Assembly (NCBI RefSeq): GCF_050948215.1
Contig: NW_027488580.1
Span: 868,001-932,000, forward strand
Length of the DNA: 64,000 nucleotides
Direction of reading: 5' to 3'
Origin: Halictus rubicundus
Taxonomy: Eukaryota; Arthropoda; Insecta; Hymenoptera; Halictidae
Part shown: positions 14,386-26,400 of the stretch, piece after piece
Numbering within the stretch: the first letter of the stretch is position 1
Layout of the letters: every line of letters begins with the position of its first letter
Translations under genes and position numbers: made by a program
Notes under the pieces: model-generated
Told to the model about the DNA's origin: nothing
Databases searched by the model: none
What the model saw: only the letters and a program-made list of their open reading frames with translations

Positions 14386-17208
14386 TATCCTCTATCCTAT
14401 CCAATCCCCTATTATATCCTCTATCCGATCCTATCCTCTATGCTTAACCTATCCTCTATAATATCGTATCCTCTATCCTATCCAATCCTCAATCATATCC
14501 TCTATCCGATCCTATCCTCTATCCTATCCTTTCCTCAATGCTATCCTATCCTCTACCCTATCCTATCCTCTATCCTATCCTATCCTAGCCTCTACCCTAT
14601 CCTATCTTCTATCCTATCATATCCTCTATCCTATCATCTACCCTATCCTATCCTGTATCCTATCCAATCACCTATCCCATCCTCTATACGATCCTATCCT
14701 CTATCCTATCCTATCCTCTATCCTATAATATCATCTATGCTACACTATTCTCTATCCTATCCTATCCTATCCTCTATGCTATAAAATCCTCTATCCTATC
14801 CACTATCCTATCCTATCCTCAATCCTATCCTATCCTCAACCCTATCCTATCCTCTATCCTATCCTATTCTATCCTCTATCCTATCCTATCCTCTATCCTA
14901 TAATATCCTCTATCCTATCCGATCCTATCCTCTATCCTATCCTATCCACTATCCTATCCTATCCTCTATCCTATCCTATCCTCTATCCTAACCTATCCTC
15001 TATCCTATCCTATCCTCTATCCTATCCTATCCTATCCTCTATCCTATCCTATCCTCTATCCTATCCTATCCTCTATCCTATCCTATCCTGTATACTATCC
15101 AATCCCCTATCCTATCCTCTATCCGATCCTATCCTCTATCCTATCCTATCCTCTATCCTGTCCTATTCTCTATCCTATCATCTACCCTATCCTATCCTCT
15201 ATCCTATAAAATCACCTATCCTATCCTCTATACGATCCTATCCTCTATCCTATCCTATCCTCCATCCTATAATATCATCTATCCTATACTATTCTCTATC
15301 CTATCCCATCCTCTATCCTATACTATCCTCTATCGTATATTATCCTCTATCCGATCCTATCCTCTATGCTATCCTATCCTCTATCCTCTACCCTATCCTA
15401 TCCTCTATCCTATCCTATTCTGTATCCTATACTCTACCCTATCCTACCCTCTATCCTATCCTATCCTCTATCCTATCTGATCCTGTATCCTATCCTATTC
15501 TCTATCCTATCCTCTACACTATCCTATCCTCTATCCTATCGTATCCTCTATCCTATCCAATCCACTATCCTATCAACTATCCGATCCTGTCCTCTATCCT
15601 ATCCTATCCTCTATCCTATCCTATCCGCTATCCTATCCTATCCTCTATCCTATCCAATCTTCTATCCTATCCTCTATCCTATCCCCTATCCTACCCTCTA
15701 TCCTAACCTATCCTGTGTCCTATCCTATCCTCTATCCTATCCAATCCCCTATCCTATCCTCTATCCGATCCTATCCTCTATCCTATCCTATCCTCTATCA
15801 TATCCAATTCCCTATCCTATCCTCTATCCGATCCTATCCTCTATCCGATCCTATCCTCTATCCTATCCTATCCTCTATAATATCGTATCCTCTATCCTAT
15901 CCTATCCTCAATCCTATCCTATCCTCTACCCTATCCTGTCCTCTATCCTATCCTATCCTACCCTCTACCCTATCCTATCCCCTATCCTATCCTATCCTCT
16001 ATCCTATCCTATCCTCTATCCTATCCAATCCCCTATCCTAACCTCTAACCGATCCTATCCTCTATCCTATCCTATCCTCTATAATATCGTATCCTCTATC
16101 CTATCCTATCCTATATCCTATACTATTCTCTATCATATCCTATCCTCTATCCGATCCTATCCTCTATCCTATCCTATCCTCTATCCTATCCTATTCTCTA
16201 TCCTATAATCTACCCTATCCTATCCTGTATCCTATCCAATCACCTATCCCATCCTATATACGATCCTATCCTCTATCCTATCCTATCCTCTATTCTATAA
16301 TATCATCTATGCTACACTATTCTCTATCCTATCCTATCCTATCCTCTATGCTATCCAATCCTCTACCCTATCCACTATCCTATCCTATCCTCAATCCTAT
16401 CCTATCCTCAACCCTATCCTATCCTCTATCCTATCCTATTCTATCCTCTATCCTATCCTATCCTCTATCCTATAATATCCTCTATCCTATCCTATCCTAT
16501 CCTCTATCCTATCCTATCCTCTATCCTATCCTATCCTCTATCCTATCCTATCCTCTATCCTATCCTATCCTCTATCCTATCCTATCCTGTATACTATCCA
16601 ATCCCCTATCCTATCCTCTATCCTATCCTATCCTCCATCCTATAATATCATCTATCCTATACTATTCTCTATCCTATCCCATCCTCTATCCTATACTATC
16701 CTCTATCGTATATTATCCTCTATCCGATCCTATCCTCTATGCTATCCTATCCTCTATCCTCTACCCTATCCTATCCTCTATCCTATCCTATTCTGTATCC
16801 TATACTCTACCCTATCCTATCCTCTATCCTATCCTATCCTCTATCCTATCTGATCCTGTATCCTATCCTATTCTCTATCCTATCCTCTACCCTATCCTAT
16901 CCTCTATCCTATCGTATCCTCTATCCTATCCAATCCACTATCCTATCAACTATCCGATCCTGTCCTCTATCCTATCCTATCCTCTATCCTATCCTATCCG
17001 CTATCCTATCCTATCCTCTATCCTATCCAATCTTCTATCCTATCCTCTATCCTATCCTCTATCCTACCCTCTATCCAAACCTATCCTGTGTCCTATCCTA
17101 TCCTCTATCCTATCCAATCCCCTATCCTATCCTCTATCCGATCCTATCCTCTATCCGATCCTATCCTCTATCCGATCCTATCCTCTATCCTATCCTATCC
17201 TCTATCCT

Positions 17209-17227
17209 ATCCTATTCTCTAACCTAT
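17209..17227. repeat. Target-site duplication, left copy (R1-clade fragment)
   Basis: ATCCTATTCTCTAACCTAT lies immediately left of the T20 tract and is repeated exactly at 17,920-17,938. The last T is shared with the poly-T, so the duplication is 18 or 19 bp. Confidence 0.92.
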
Positions 17228-17246
17228 TTTTTTTTTTTTTTTTTTT

Positions 17247-17654
17247 CCGAGGAGGTAATCTCGTTACGGATACCCGAACCCCCCCGGGGGGGGGGTGGTC
17301 CGGGCTATGTGGGACTCCTCGGCTGGTTGGTGCAACGCCGAGTATACCCACTAACTCCTCCCCGTCCGTCCCTAGACTCCTGGGGGCACCCGTGCTCTGC
17401 GCGCGTATGTCAATCCGGTGTGCCCCCGCCTTAGCATACCACCCAGGGGGGGACGCGGCCCCCTCCCGTACCTACTCTATCCGAAGGCACCACGCAACGG
17501 ACGACGTGGCGCCTTCCCCCCTGTTAGGCCGCCCGATGAGCATCCGAGCCCCCGCTCGAGATGCCCGGCGGCCTCCGGGGACGCCGTTGGTGACCGAGTG
17601 TAAGGGGATATCCGATCCCCCGCCTCGAGATCATCAAGGGCGTCCCCGCTCGCG
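17247..17654 (-). other. 3' UTR of the R1-clade fragment
   Basis: This GC-rich stretch lies between the ORF2 stop and the poly(A) tail on the minus strand, and includes a run of C and G near 17,281-17,296. I see no AATAAA near the tail. Short open frames on either strand look incidental to the high GC content. Confidence 0.7.
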
Positions 17655-17919
17655 TCAGAGGCGTCGCAACGGGGGTACGCCCCCGGGGCGTACCCTGCGC
17701 CGCCTCCCCCCCCTTCGGCCGGGATCGTGATTACGCTCCCGATCCCGTTCCGCAGCCTCCTTCCGCAGCATAACCCGCTCGCAGAAGGAAGCGAACCCCC
17801 TCCACGCCTCCTCGTCACCGGCTGCCGCAGCGACGACAGCCGGGAGCGAGAGGTCGTGGCCCACCGCGCGCCGCAGGGCACGGCGCTCTCCCCCCCATGC
17901 CGGACACTCCTCCAGAGTG
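17655..17919 (-). pseudogene. ORF2 C-terminal remnant of an R1-clade retrotransposon
   Basis: This is the remnant of an ORF2 (endonuclease/reverse transcriptase) protein that keeps only its extreme C terminus. Read on the minus strand from the truncation point, the frame is open through about 87 codons to a stop at 17,655-17,657. It begins inside a TLEECPAW motif, the Cys-containing end of the C-terminal zinc-binding region in R1/TRAS-type ORF2 proteins. It continues with an alanine-rich segment, then W-R-G-F-A-S-F-C-E-R-V and a KEAAERDRER tail. The pattern aligns with the end of the larger element's ORF2 (WNIFVNFCKEI, then KKEGIERQREKER). No endonuclease or RT domain remains, so it cannot be active. 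The family level (R1 clade) is well supported; the exact lineage is not. Confidence 0.85.
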
Positions 17920-18400
17920 ATCCTATTCTCTAACCTATCATCTACCCTATCCTATCCTCTATCCTATCCAATCACCTATCCCATCCTCTATACGATCCTA
18001 TCCTCTATCCTATCCTATCCTCTATCCTATAATATCATCTATGCTATACTATTCTCTATCCTAACCTATCCTATCCTCTATCCTATCCAATCCCCTATCC
18101 TATCCACTATCCTATCCTATCCTCAATCCTATCCTATCCTCAACCCTATCCTATCCTCTATCCTATCCTATTCTATCCTCTATCCTATCCTATCCTCTAT
18201 CCTATAATATCCTCTATCCTATCCTATCCTATCCTCTATCCTATCCTATCCTCTATCGTCTCCTCTATCCTATCCTATCCTGTATCCTATCCTATCCTCT
18301 ATCCTATCCAATCCCCTATCCTGTACTCTGTCCAATTCTATCCTCTATCCTATCCTATCCTCTATCCTGTCCTATTCTCTATCCTATCATCTACCCTATC

Positions 18401-18751
18401 CTATCCTATCCTCTATCCTATCCTATCCTCTATCCTATCCTATCCTCTATCCTATCCTATCCTCTATCCTATCCTATCCTCTATCCTATCCTATCCTCTA
18501 TCCTATCCTATCCTCTATCCTATCCTATCCTCTATCCTATCCTATCCTCTATCCTATCCTATCCTCTATCCTATCCTATCCTCTATCCTATCCTATCCTC
18601 TATCCTATCCTATCCTCTATCCTATCCTATCCTCTATCCTATCCTATCCTCTATCCTATCCTATCCTCTATCCTATCCTATCCTCTATCCTATCCTATCC
18701 TCTATCCTATCCTATCCTCTATCCTATCCTATCCTCTATCCTATCCTATCC
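18401..18751 (+). repeat. Near-perfect run of about 20 identical 17-bp units
   Basis: Reading line by line I see no departure from TATCCTATCCTATCCTC over roughly 350 bp. It ends at the CTGTATACTATCC variant. Such purity next to heavily mutated units suggests recent local expansion. Shorter pure runs occur near 20,160-20,335, 22,390-22,510 and 31,800-31,910. Confidence 0.88.
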
Positions 18752-18752
18752 T

Positions 18753-21650
18753 GTATACTATCCAATCCCCTATCCTATCCTCTATCCGATCCTATCCTCT
18801 ATCCTATCCTATCCTCTTTCCTGTCCTATTCTCTATCCTATCATCTACCCTATCCTATCCTCTATCCTATCCAATCCCCTATCCTATCCTCTATCCGATC
18901 CTATCCTTTATCCTATCCTATCCTCTATCCTTTAATATCATCTATCCTATACTAATCTCTATCCTATCTTATCCTGTATCCTATACTATCCTCTATCCTA
19001 TCCAATCCTGTACCCTATCCTCTATCCTATCCTATCCTCAATCCTATCCTATCCTCTACCCTATCCTATCCTCTATCCTATCCTATCCTACCCTCTACCC
19101 TATCCTATCCTCTATCCTATCCAATTCCCTATCCTATCCTCTATCCGATCCTATCCTCTATCCTATCCTATCCTCTATAATATCGTATCCTCTATCCTAT
19201 CCTATCCTCAATCCTATCCTATCCTCTACCCTATCCTATCCTCTATCCTATCCTATCCTACCCTCTACCCTATCCTATCCTCTATCCTATCCTATCCTCT
19301 ATCCTATAATATCCTCTATCCTATCCTATCCTCTATCCTATCCAATCCCCTATCCTAACCTCTATCCGATCCTATCCTCTATCCTATCCTATCCTCTATA
19401 ATTTCGTATCCTCTATCCTATCCTATCCTCTATCCTATACTATTCTCTATCATATCCTATCCTCTATCCTATACTATCCTCTATCGTATCCTATCCTCTA
19501 TCCGATCCTATCCTCTCCCCTATCCTATCCTCTATCCTATCCTATTCTGTATCCTATACTCTACCCTATCCTATCCTCTATCCTATCCTATCCTCCATCC
19601 TATCTTATCCTCTATACTATCCTATTCTCTATCCTATCCTCTACCCTATCCTATCCTCTATCCTATCGTATCCTCTATCCTATCCAATCCACTATCCTAT
19701 CAACTATCCGATCCTGTCCTCTATCCTATCCTATCCTCTATCCTATCCTATCCTCTATCCTATCCTATCCTCTATCCTATCCTATCCTCTATCCTATCCT
19801 ATCCTCTATCCTATCCTATCCTCTATCCTATCCTATCCTCTATCCTATCCTATCCTCTATCTTATCCTATCCTCTATCCTATCCTATCCTCTATCCTATC
19901 CTATCCCCTATCCTATCCTATCCTCTATCCTATCCTATCCTCTATCCTATCGTATCCTGTATACTACCCAATCCCCTATCCTATCCTCTATCCGATCCTA
20001 TCCTCTATCCTATCCTATCCTCTTTCCTGTCCTATTCTCTATCCTATCATCTACCCTATCCTATCCTCTATCAAATCCAATCACCTATCCTATCCTCTAT
20101 ACGATCCTATCCTCTATACTATAATATCATCTATCCTATACTATTCTCTGTCCTATCCTATCCTCTATCCTATCCTATCCTCTATCCTATCCTATCCTCT
20201 ATCCTATCCTATCCTCTATCCTATCCTATCCTCTATCCTATCCTATCCTCTATCCTATCCTATCCTCTATCCTATCCTATCCTCTATCCTATCCTATCCT
20301 CTATCCTATCCTATCCTCTATCCTATCCTATCCTGTATACTATCCAATCCCCTATCCTATCCTCTATCCGATCCTATCCTCTATCCTATCCTATCCTCTT
20401 TCCTGTCCTATTCTCTATCCTATCATCTACCCTATCCTATCCTCTATCCTATCCAATCCCCTATCCTATCCTCTATCCGATCCTATCCTTTATCCTATCC
20501 TATCCTCTATCCTATAATATCATCTATCCTATACTAATCTCTATCCTATCTTATCCTGTATCCTATACTATCCTCTATCCTATCCAATCCTGTACCCTAT
20601 CCTCTATCCTATCCTATCCTCAATCCTATCCTATCCTCTACCCTATCCTATCCTCTATCCTATCCTATCCTACCCTCTACCCTATCCTATCCTCTATCCT
20701 ATCCAATTCCCTATCCTATCCTCTATCCGATCCTATCCTCTATCCTATCCTATCCTCTATAATATCGTATCCTCTATCCTATCCTATCCTCAATCCTATC
20801 CTATCCTCTACCCTATCCTATCCTCTATCCTATCCTATCCTACCCTCTACCCTATCCTATCCTCTATCCTATCCTATCCTCTATCCTATAATATCCTCTA
20901 TCCTATCCTATCCTCTATCCTATCCAATCCCCTATCCTAACCTCTATCCGATCCTATCCTCTATCCTATCCTATCCTCTATAATTTCGTATCCTCTATCC
21001 TATCCTATCCTCTATCCTATACTATTCTCTATCATATCCTATCCTCTATCCTATACTATCCTCTATCGTATCCTATCCTCTATCCGATCCTATCCTCTCC
21101 CCTATCCTATCCTCTATCCTATCCTATTCTGTATCCTATACTCTACCCTATCCTATCCTCTATCCTATCCTATCCTCTATCCTATCTTATCCTCTATACT
21201 ATCCTATTCTCTATCCTATCCTCTACCCTATCCTATCCTCTATCCTATCGTATCCTCTATCCTATCCAATCCACTATCCTATCAACTATCCGATCCTGTC
21301 CTCTATCCTATCCTATCCTCTATCCTATCCTATCCTCTATCCTATCCTATCCTCTATCCTATCCTATCCTCTATCCTATCCTATCCTCTATCCTATCCTA
21401 TCCTCTATCCTATCCTATCCTCTATCCTATCCTATCCTCTATCTTATCCTATCCTCTATCCTATCCTATCCTCTATCCTATCCTATCCCCTATCCTATCC
21501 TATCCTCTATCCTATCCTATCCTCTATCCTATCCTATCCTCTATCCTATCGTATCCTGTATACTACCCAATCCCCTATCCTATCCTCTATCCGATCCTAT
21601 CCTCTATCCTATCCTATCCTCTTTCCTGTCCTATTCTCTATCCTATCATC
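18753..21650 (+). repeat. Higher-order tandem duplication, period 1,582 bp
   Basis: GTATAC at 18,753 and 20,335, TTATCCTGTATCC at 18,969 and 20,551, and ATTTCGTATCC at 19,401 and 20,983 are all exactly 1,582 bp apart. The later marker CGTATCCTGTATAC at 19,951 and 21,550 is 1,599 bp apart, exactly one 17-bp unit more. The two copies therefore differ by gain or loss of a single satellite unit inside the pure run. Confidence 0.92.
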
Positions 21651-21839
21651 TACCCTATCCTATCCTCTATCAAATCCAATCACCTATCCTATCCTCTATA
21701 CGATCCTATCCTCTATACTATAATATCATCTATCCTATACTATTCTCTGTCCTATCCTATCCTCTATCCTATCCTATCATCTATCCTATCCTATCCTCTA
21801 TCCTATCCTATCCTCTATCCTATCCTATCCTGTATACTA

Positions 21840-23440
21840 TCCAATCCCCTATCCTATCCTCTATCCGATCCTATCCTCTATCCTATCCTATCCTCTTTCC
21901 TATCCTATTCTCTATCCTAACATCTACCCTATCCTATCCTCTATCCTATCCAATCCCCTATCCTATCCTCTATCCGATCCTATCCTTTATCCTATCGTAT
22001 CCTCTATCCTATAATATCATCTATCCTATACTATTCTCTATCCTATCTTATCCTGTATCCTATACTATCCTCTATCCTATCCAATGCTGTACCCTATCCT
22101 CTATCCTATCCTATCCTCAATCCTATCCTATCCTCTACCCTATCCTATCCTCTATCCTATCCTATCCTACCCTCTACCCTATCCTATCCTCTATCCTATC
22201 CTATCCTCTATCCTATCCAATTCCCTATCCTATCCTCTATCCAATCCTATCCTCTATCCTATCCTATCCTCTATAATATCGTATCCTCTATCCTATCCTA
22301 TCCTCAATCCTATCCTATCCTCTACCCTATCCTATCCTCTATCCTATCCTATCCTACCCTCTACCCTATCCTATCCCCTATCCTATCCTATCCTCTATCC
22401 TATCCTATCCTCTATCCTATCCTATCCTCTATCCTATCCTATCCTCTATCCTATCCTATCCTCTATCCTATCCTATCCTCTATCCTATCCTATCCTCTAT
22501 CCTATCCTATCCTCTATCTTATCCTATCCTCTATCCTATCCTATCCTCTATCCTATCCTATCCCCTATCCTATCCTATCCTCTATCCTATCCTATCCTCT
22601 ATCCTATCGTATCCTGTATACTACCCAATCCCCTATCCAATCCTCTATCCGATCCTATCCTCTATCCTATCCTATCCTCTTTCCTGTCCTATTCTCTATC
22701 CTATCATCTACCCTATCCTATCCTCTATCAAATCCAATCACCTATCCTATCCTCTATACGATCCTATCCTCTATACTATAATATCATCTATCCTATACTA
22801 TTCTCTGTCCTATCCTATCCTCTATCCTATCCTATCCTCTATCCTATCCTATCCTCTATCCTATCCTATCCTCTATCCTATCCTATCCTGTATACTATCC
22901 AATCCCCTATCCTATCCTCTATCCGATCCTATCCTCTATCCTATCCTATCCTCTTTCCTATCCTATTCTCTATCCTAACATCTACCCTATCCTATCCTCT
23001 ATCCTATCCAATCCCCTATCCTATCCTCTATCCGATCCTATCCTTTATCCTATCGTATCCTCTATCCTATAATATCATCTATCCTATACTATTCTCTATC
23101 CTATCTTATCCTGTATCCTATACTATCCTCTATCCTATCCAATGCTGTACCCTATCCTCTATCCTATCCTATCCTCAATCCTATCCTATCCTCTACCCTA
23201 TCCTATCCTCTATCCTATCCTATCCTACCCTCTACCCTATCCTATCCTCTATCCTATCCTATCCTCTATCCTATCCAATTCCCTATCCTATCCTCTATCC
23301 AATCCTATCCTCTATCCTATCCTATCCTCTATAATATCGTATCCTCTATCCTATCCTATCCTCAATCCTATCCTATCCTCTACCCTATCCTATCCTCTAT
23401 CCTATCCTATCCTACCCTCTACCCTATCCTATCCCCTATC
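21840..23440 (+). repeat. Higher-order tandem duplication, period 1,058 bp
   Basis: The rare AATGCTGTACCC variant is at 22,083 and 23,141, with matching variants on both sides (CTAACATCTACCC before it, CCAATTCCC and TCCAATCC after it). The CGTATCCTGTATACTACCC marker also recurs about 1,059 bp further on (21,550 and 22,609). The left edge blends into the 1,582-bp repeat. Confidence 0.85.
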
Positions 23441-26400
23441 CTATCCTATCCTCTATCATATCCTATCCTCTATCCTATACTATCCTCTATCGTATCCTAT
23501 CCTCTATTCGATCCTATCCTCTCCCCTATCCTATCCTCCATCCTATCCTATTCTGTATCCTATACTCTACCCTATCCTATCCTCTATCCTATTCTATCCT
23601 CTATCCTATCTTATCCTCTATCCTATCCTATTCTCTATCCTATCCTCTACCCTATCCTATCCTCTATCCTATCGTATCCTCTATCCTATCCAATCCACTA
23701 TCCTATCAACTATCTGATCCTGTCCTCTATCCTATCCTATCCTCTATCCTATCCTATCCGCTATCCTATCCCATCCTCTATCCTATCCAATCTTCTATCC
23801 TATCCTCTATCCTATCCTCTATCCTATCCTCTATACTATCCTCTATCCTAACCTATCCTGTATCCTATCCTATCCTCTATCCTATCCAATCCCCTATCCT
23901 ATCCTCTATCCGATCCTATCCTCTATCCGATCCTATCCTCTATCCTATCCTATCCTCTTTCCTATCCTATTCTCTATCCTATCATCTACCCTATCCTATC
24001 CTCTATAATATCGTATTCTCTATCCTATCCTCTATCCTATACTATCATCTAACGTATCCTATTTTCTATCCTATCCTCTATCCTATCCTATCCTCCATCC
24101 TATAATATCATCTATCCTATACTATTGTCTATCCTATCCCATCCTCTATCCTATACTATCCTCTATCGTATATTATCCTCTATCCGATCCTATCCTCTAT
24201 CCTCTACCCTATCCTATCCTCTATCCTATCCTATTCTGTATCCTATACTCTACCCTATCCTACCCTCTATCCTATCCTATCCTCTATCCTATCTGATCCT
24301 GTATCCTATCCTATTCTCTATCCTATCCTCTACCCTATCCTATCCTCTATCCTATCGTATCCTCTATCCTATCCAATCCACTATCCTATCAACTATCCGA
24401 TCCTGTCCTCTATCCTATCCTATCCTCTATCCTATCCTATCCGCTATCCTATCCTATCCTCTATCCTATCCAATCTTCTATCCTATCCTCTATCCTATCC
24501 CCTATCCTACCCTCTATCCTAACCTATCCTGTGTCCTATCCTATCCTCTATCCTATCCAATCCCCTATCCTATCCTCTATCCGATCCTATCCTCTATCCT
24601 ATCCTATCCTCTATCCTATCCAATTCCCTATCCTATCCTCTATCCGATTCTATCCTCTATCCGATCCTATCCTCTATCCTATCCTATCCTCTATAATATC
24701 GTATCCTCTATCCTATCCTATCCTCAATCCTATCCTATCCTCTACCCTATCCTGTCCTCTATCCTATCCTATCCTACCCTCTACCCTATCCTATCCCCTA
24801 TCCTATCCTATCCTCTATCCTATCCTATCCTCTATCCTATCCAATCCCCTATCCTAACCTCTATCCGATCCTATCCTCTATCCTATCCTATCCTCTATAA
24901 TATCGTATCCTCTATCCTATCCTATCCTATATCCTATACTATTCTCTATCATATCCTATCCTCTATCCGATCCTATCCTCTATCCTATCCTATCCTCTAT
25001 CCTATCCTATTCTCTATCCTATCATCTACCCTATCCTATTCTGTATCCTATCCAATCACCTATCCCATCCTCTATACGATCCTATCCTCTATCCTATCCT
25101 ATCCTCTATCCTATAATATCATCTATGCTACACTATTCTCTATCCTATCCTATACTATCCTCTATGCTATCCAATCCTCTATCCTATCCACTATCCTATC
25201 CTATCCTCAATCCTATCCTATCCTCAACCCTATCCTATCCTCTATCCTATCCTATTCTATCCTCTATCCTATCCTATCCTCTATCCTATAATATCCTCTA
25301 TCCTATCCTATCCTATCCTCTATCCTATTATATCCTCTATCGTCTCCTCTATCCTATCCTATCCTGTATCCTATCCTATCCTCTATCCTATCCAATCCCC
25401 TATCCTATCCACTATCCTATCCTATCCTCTATCCTATCCTATCCTCTATCCTAACCTATCCTCTATCCTATCCTATCCTCTATCCTATCCTATCCTCTAC
25501 CCTATCCTATCCTCTATCCTATCCTATCCTGTATACTATCCAATCCCCTATCCTATCCTCTATCCGATCCTATCCTCTATCCTATCCTATCCTCTATCCT
25601 GTCCTATTCTCTATCCTATCATCTACCCTATCCTATCCTCTATCCTATAAAATCACCTATCCTATCCTCTATACGATCCTATCCTCTATCCTATCCTATC
25701 CTCCATCCTATAATATCATCTATCCTATACTATTCTCTATCCTATCCCATCCTCTATCCTATACTATCCTCTATCGTATATTATCCTCTATCCGATCCTA
25801 TCCTCTATGCTATCCTATCCTCTATCCTCTACCCTATCCTATCCTCTATCCTATCCTATTCTGTATCTTATACTCTACCCTATCCTATCCTCTATCCTAT
25901 CCTATCCTCTATCCTATCTGATCCTGTATCCTATCCTATTCTCTATCCTATCCTCTACCCTATCCTATCCTCTATCCTATCGTATCCTCTATCCTATCCA
26001 ATCCACTATCCTATCAACTATCCGATCCTGTCCTCTATCCTATCCTATCCTCTATCCTATCCTATCCGCTATCCTATCCTATCCTCTATCCTATCCAATC
26101 TTCTATCCTATCCTCTATCCTATCCTCTATCCTACCCTCTATCCTAACCTATCCTGTGTCCTATCCTATCCTCTATCCTATCCAATCCCCTATCCTATCC
26201 TATCCTCTATCATATCCTATCCTCTATCCTATACTATCCTCTATCGTATCCTATCCTCTATTCGATCCTATCCTCTCCCCTATCCTATCCTCCATCCTAT
26301 CCTATTCTGTATCCTATACTCTACCCTATCCTATCCTCTATCCTATTCTATCCTCTATCCTATCTTATCCTCTATCCTATCCTATTCTCTATCCTATCCT

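Larger units (their letters stand above)
1..17227 (+). repeat. Satellite block A, 17-bp unit (TATCC)nTC
   Basis: The whole stretch is a tandem satellite of words TATCC grouped mostly in threes and closed by TC, giving a 17-bp unit, with interspersed n=2 and n=4 units. The plus strand has almost no G; G occurs only in variants such as TCCGATCC, ATCGTATCC and GTCTGCTC. The left 5.5 kb and a patch near 11.5-11.7 kb carry a diagnostic variant with CAACGCTATCC, CATTCCTATCC and ATACTCCATTATATCC that I do not see in the right half. From about 13 kb the CCGATCC and CTATAATATC variants dominate. Apparent plus-strand reading frames here are composition artefacts. I see no gene. Confidence 0.97.
17228..17919 (-). 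mobile_element. 5'-truncated R1-clade non-LTR retrotransposon fragment
   Basis: A GC-rich 0.7-kb island interrupts the satellite. On the minus strand it ends in a tail of about 20 A (plus-strand T tract up to 17,246), and it is flanked by an 18-19 bp direct duplication of satellite. This is the signature of target-primed reverse transcription with 5' truncation. It holds the last 85 or so codons of a non-LTR ORF2 and a GC-rich 3' UTR. The protein end has the C-terminal cysteine/histidine region and the W..F..FC..V...KE..ER.RE pattern also seen at the end of the full-length element at 51.2-57.7 kb. It is a relative of that element rather than a copy, because base composition and sequence differ strongly. 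Uninterrupted copies of the target lie near 28,712 and 40,335. Confidence 0.9.

Noticed and set aside
110..16208. Long plus-strand ORFs encoding Ser/Tyr/Pro/Ile/Leu repeats (up to several hundred codons), here and in the other satellite blocks
   Set aside because: They follow from the stop-free 17-bp unit in all three forward frames, overlap each other in different frames, and end only where chance variants make TAA, TAG or TGA.
1..17227. CRISPR-like array because of regular short repeats
   Set aside because: There are no unique spacers, no cas genes and no leader, and the repeats are directly adjacent 17-bp units in a eukaryotic context.
16309..17730. A 473-codon frame running from satellite into the R1-clade fragment
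   Set aside because: It is a chimera across an insertion junction, antisense to the retrotransposon remnant.
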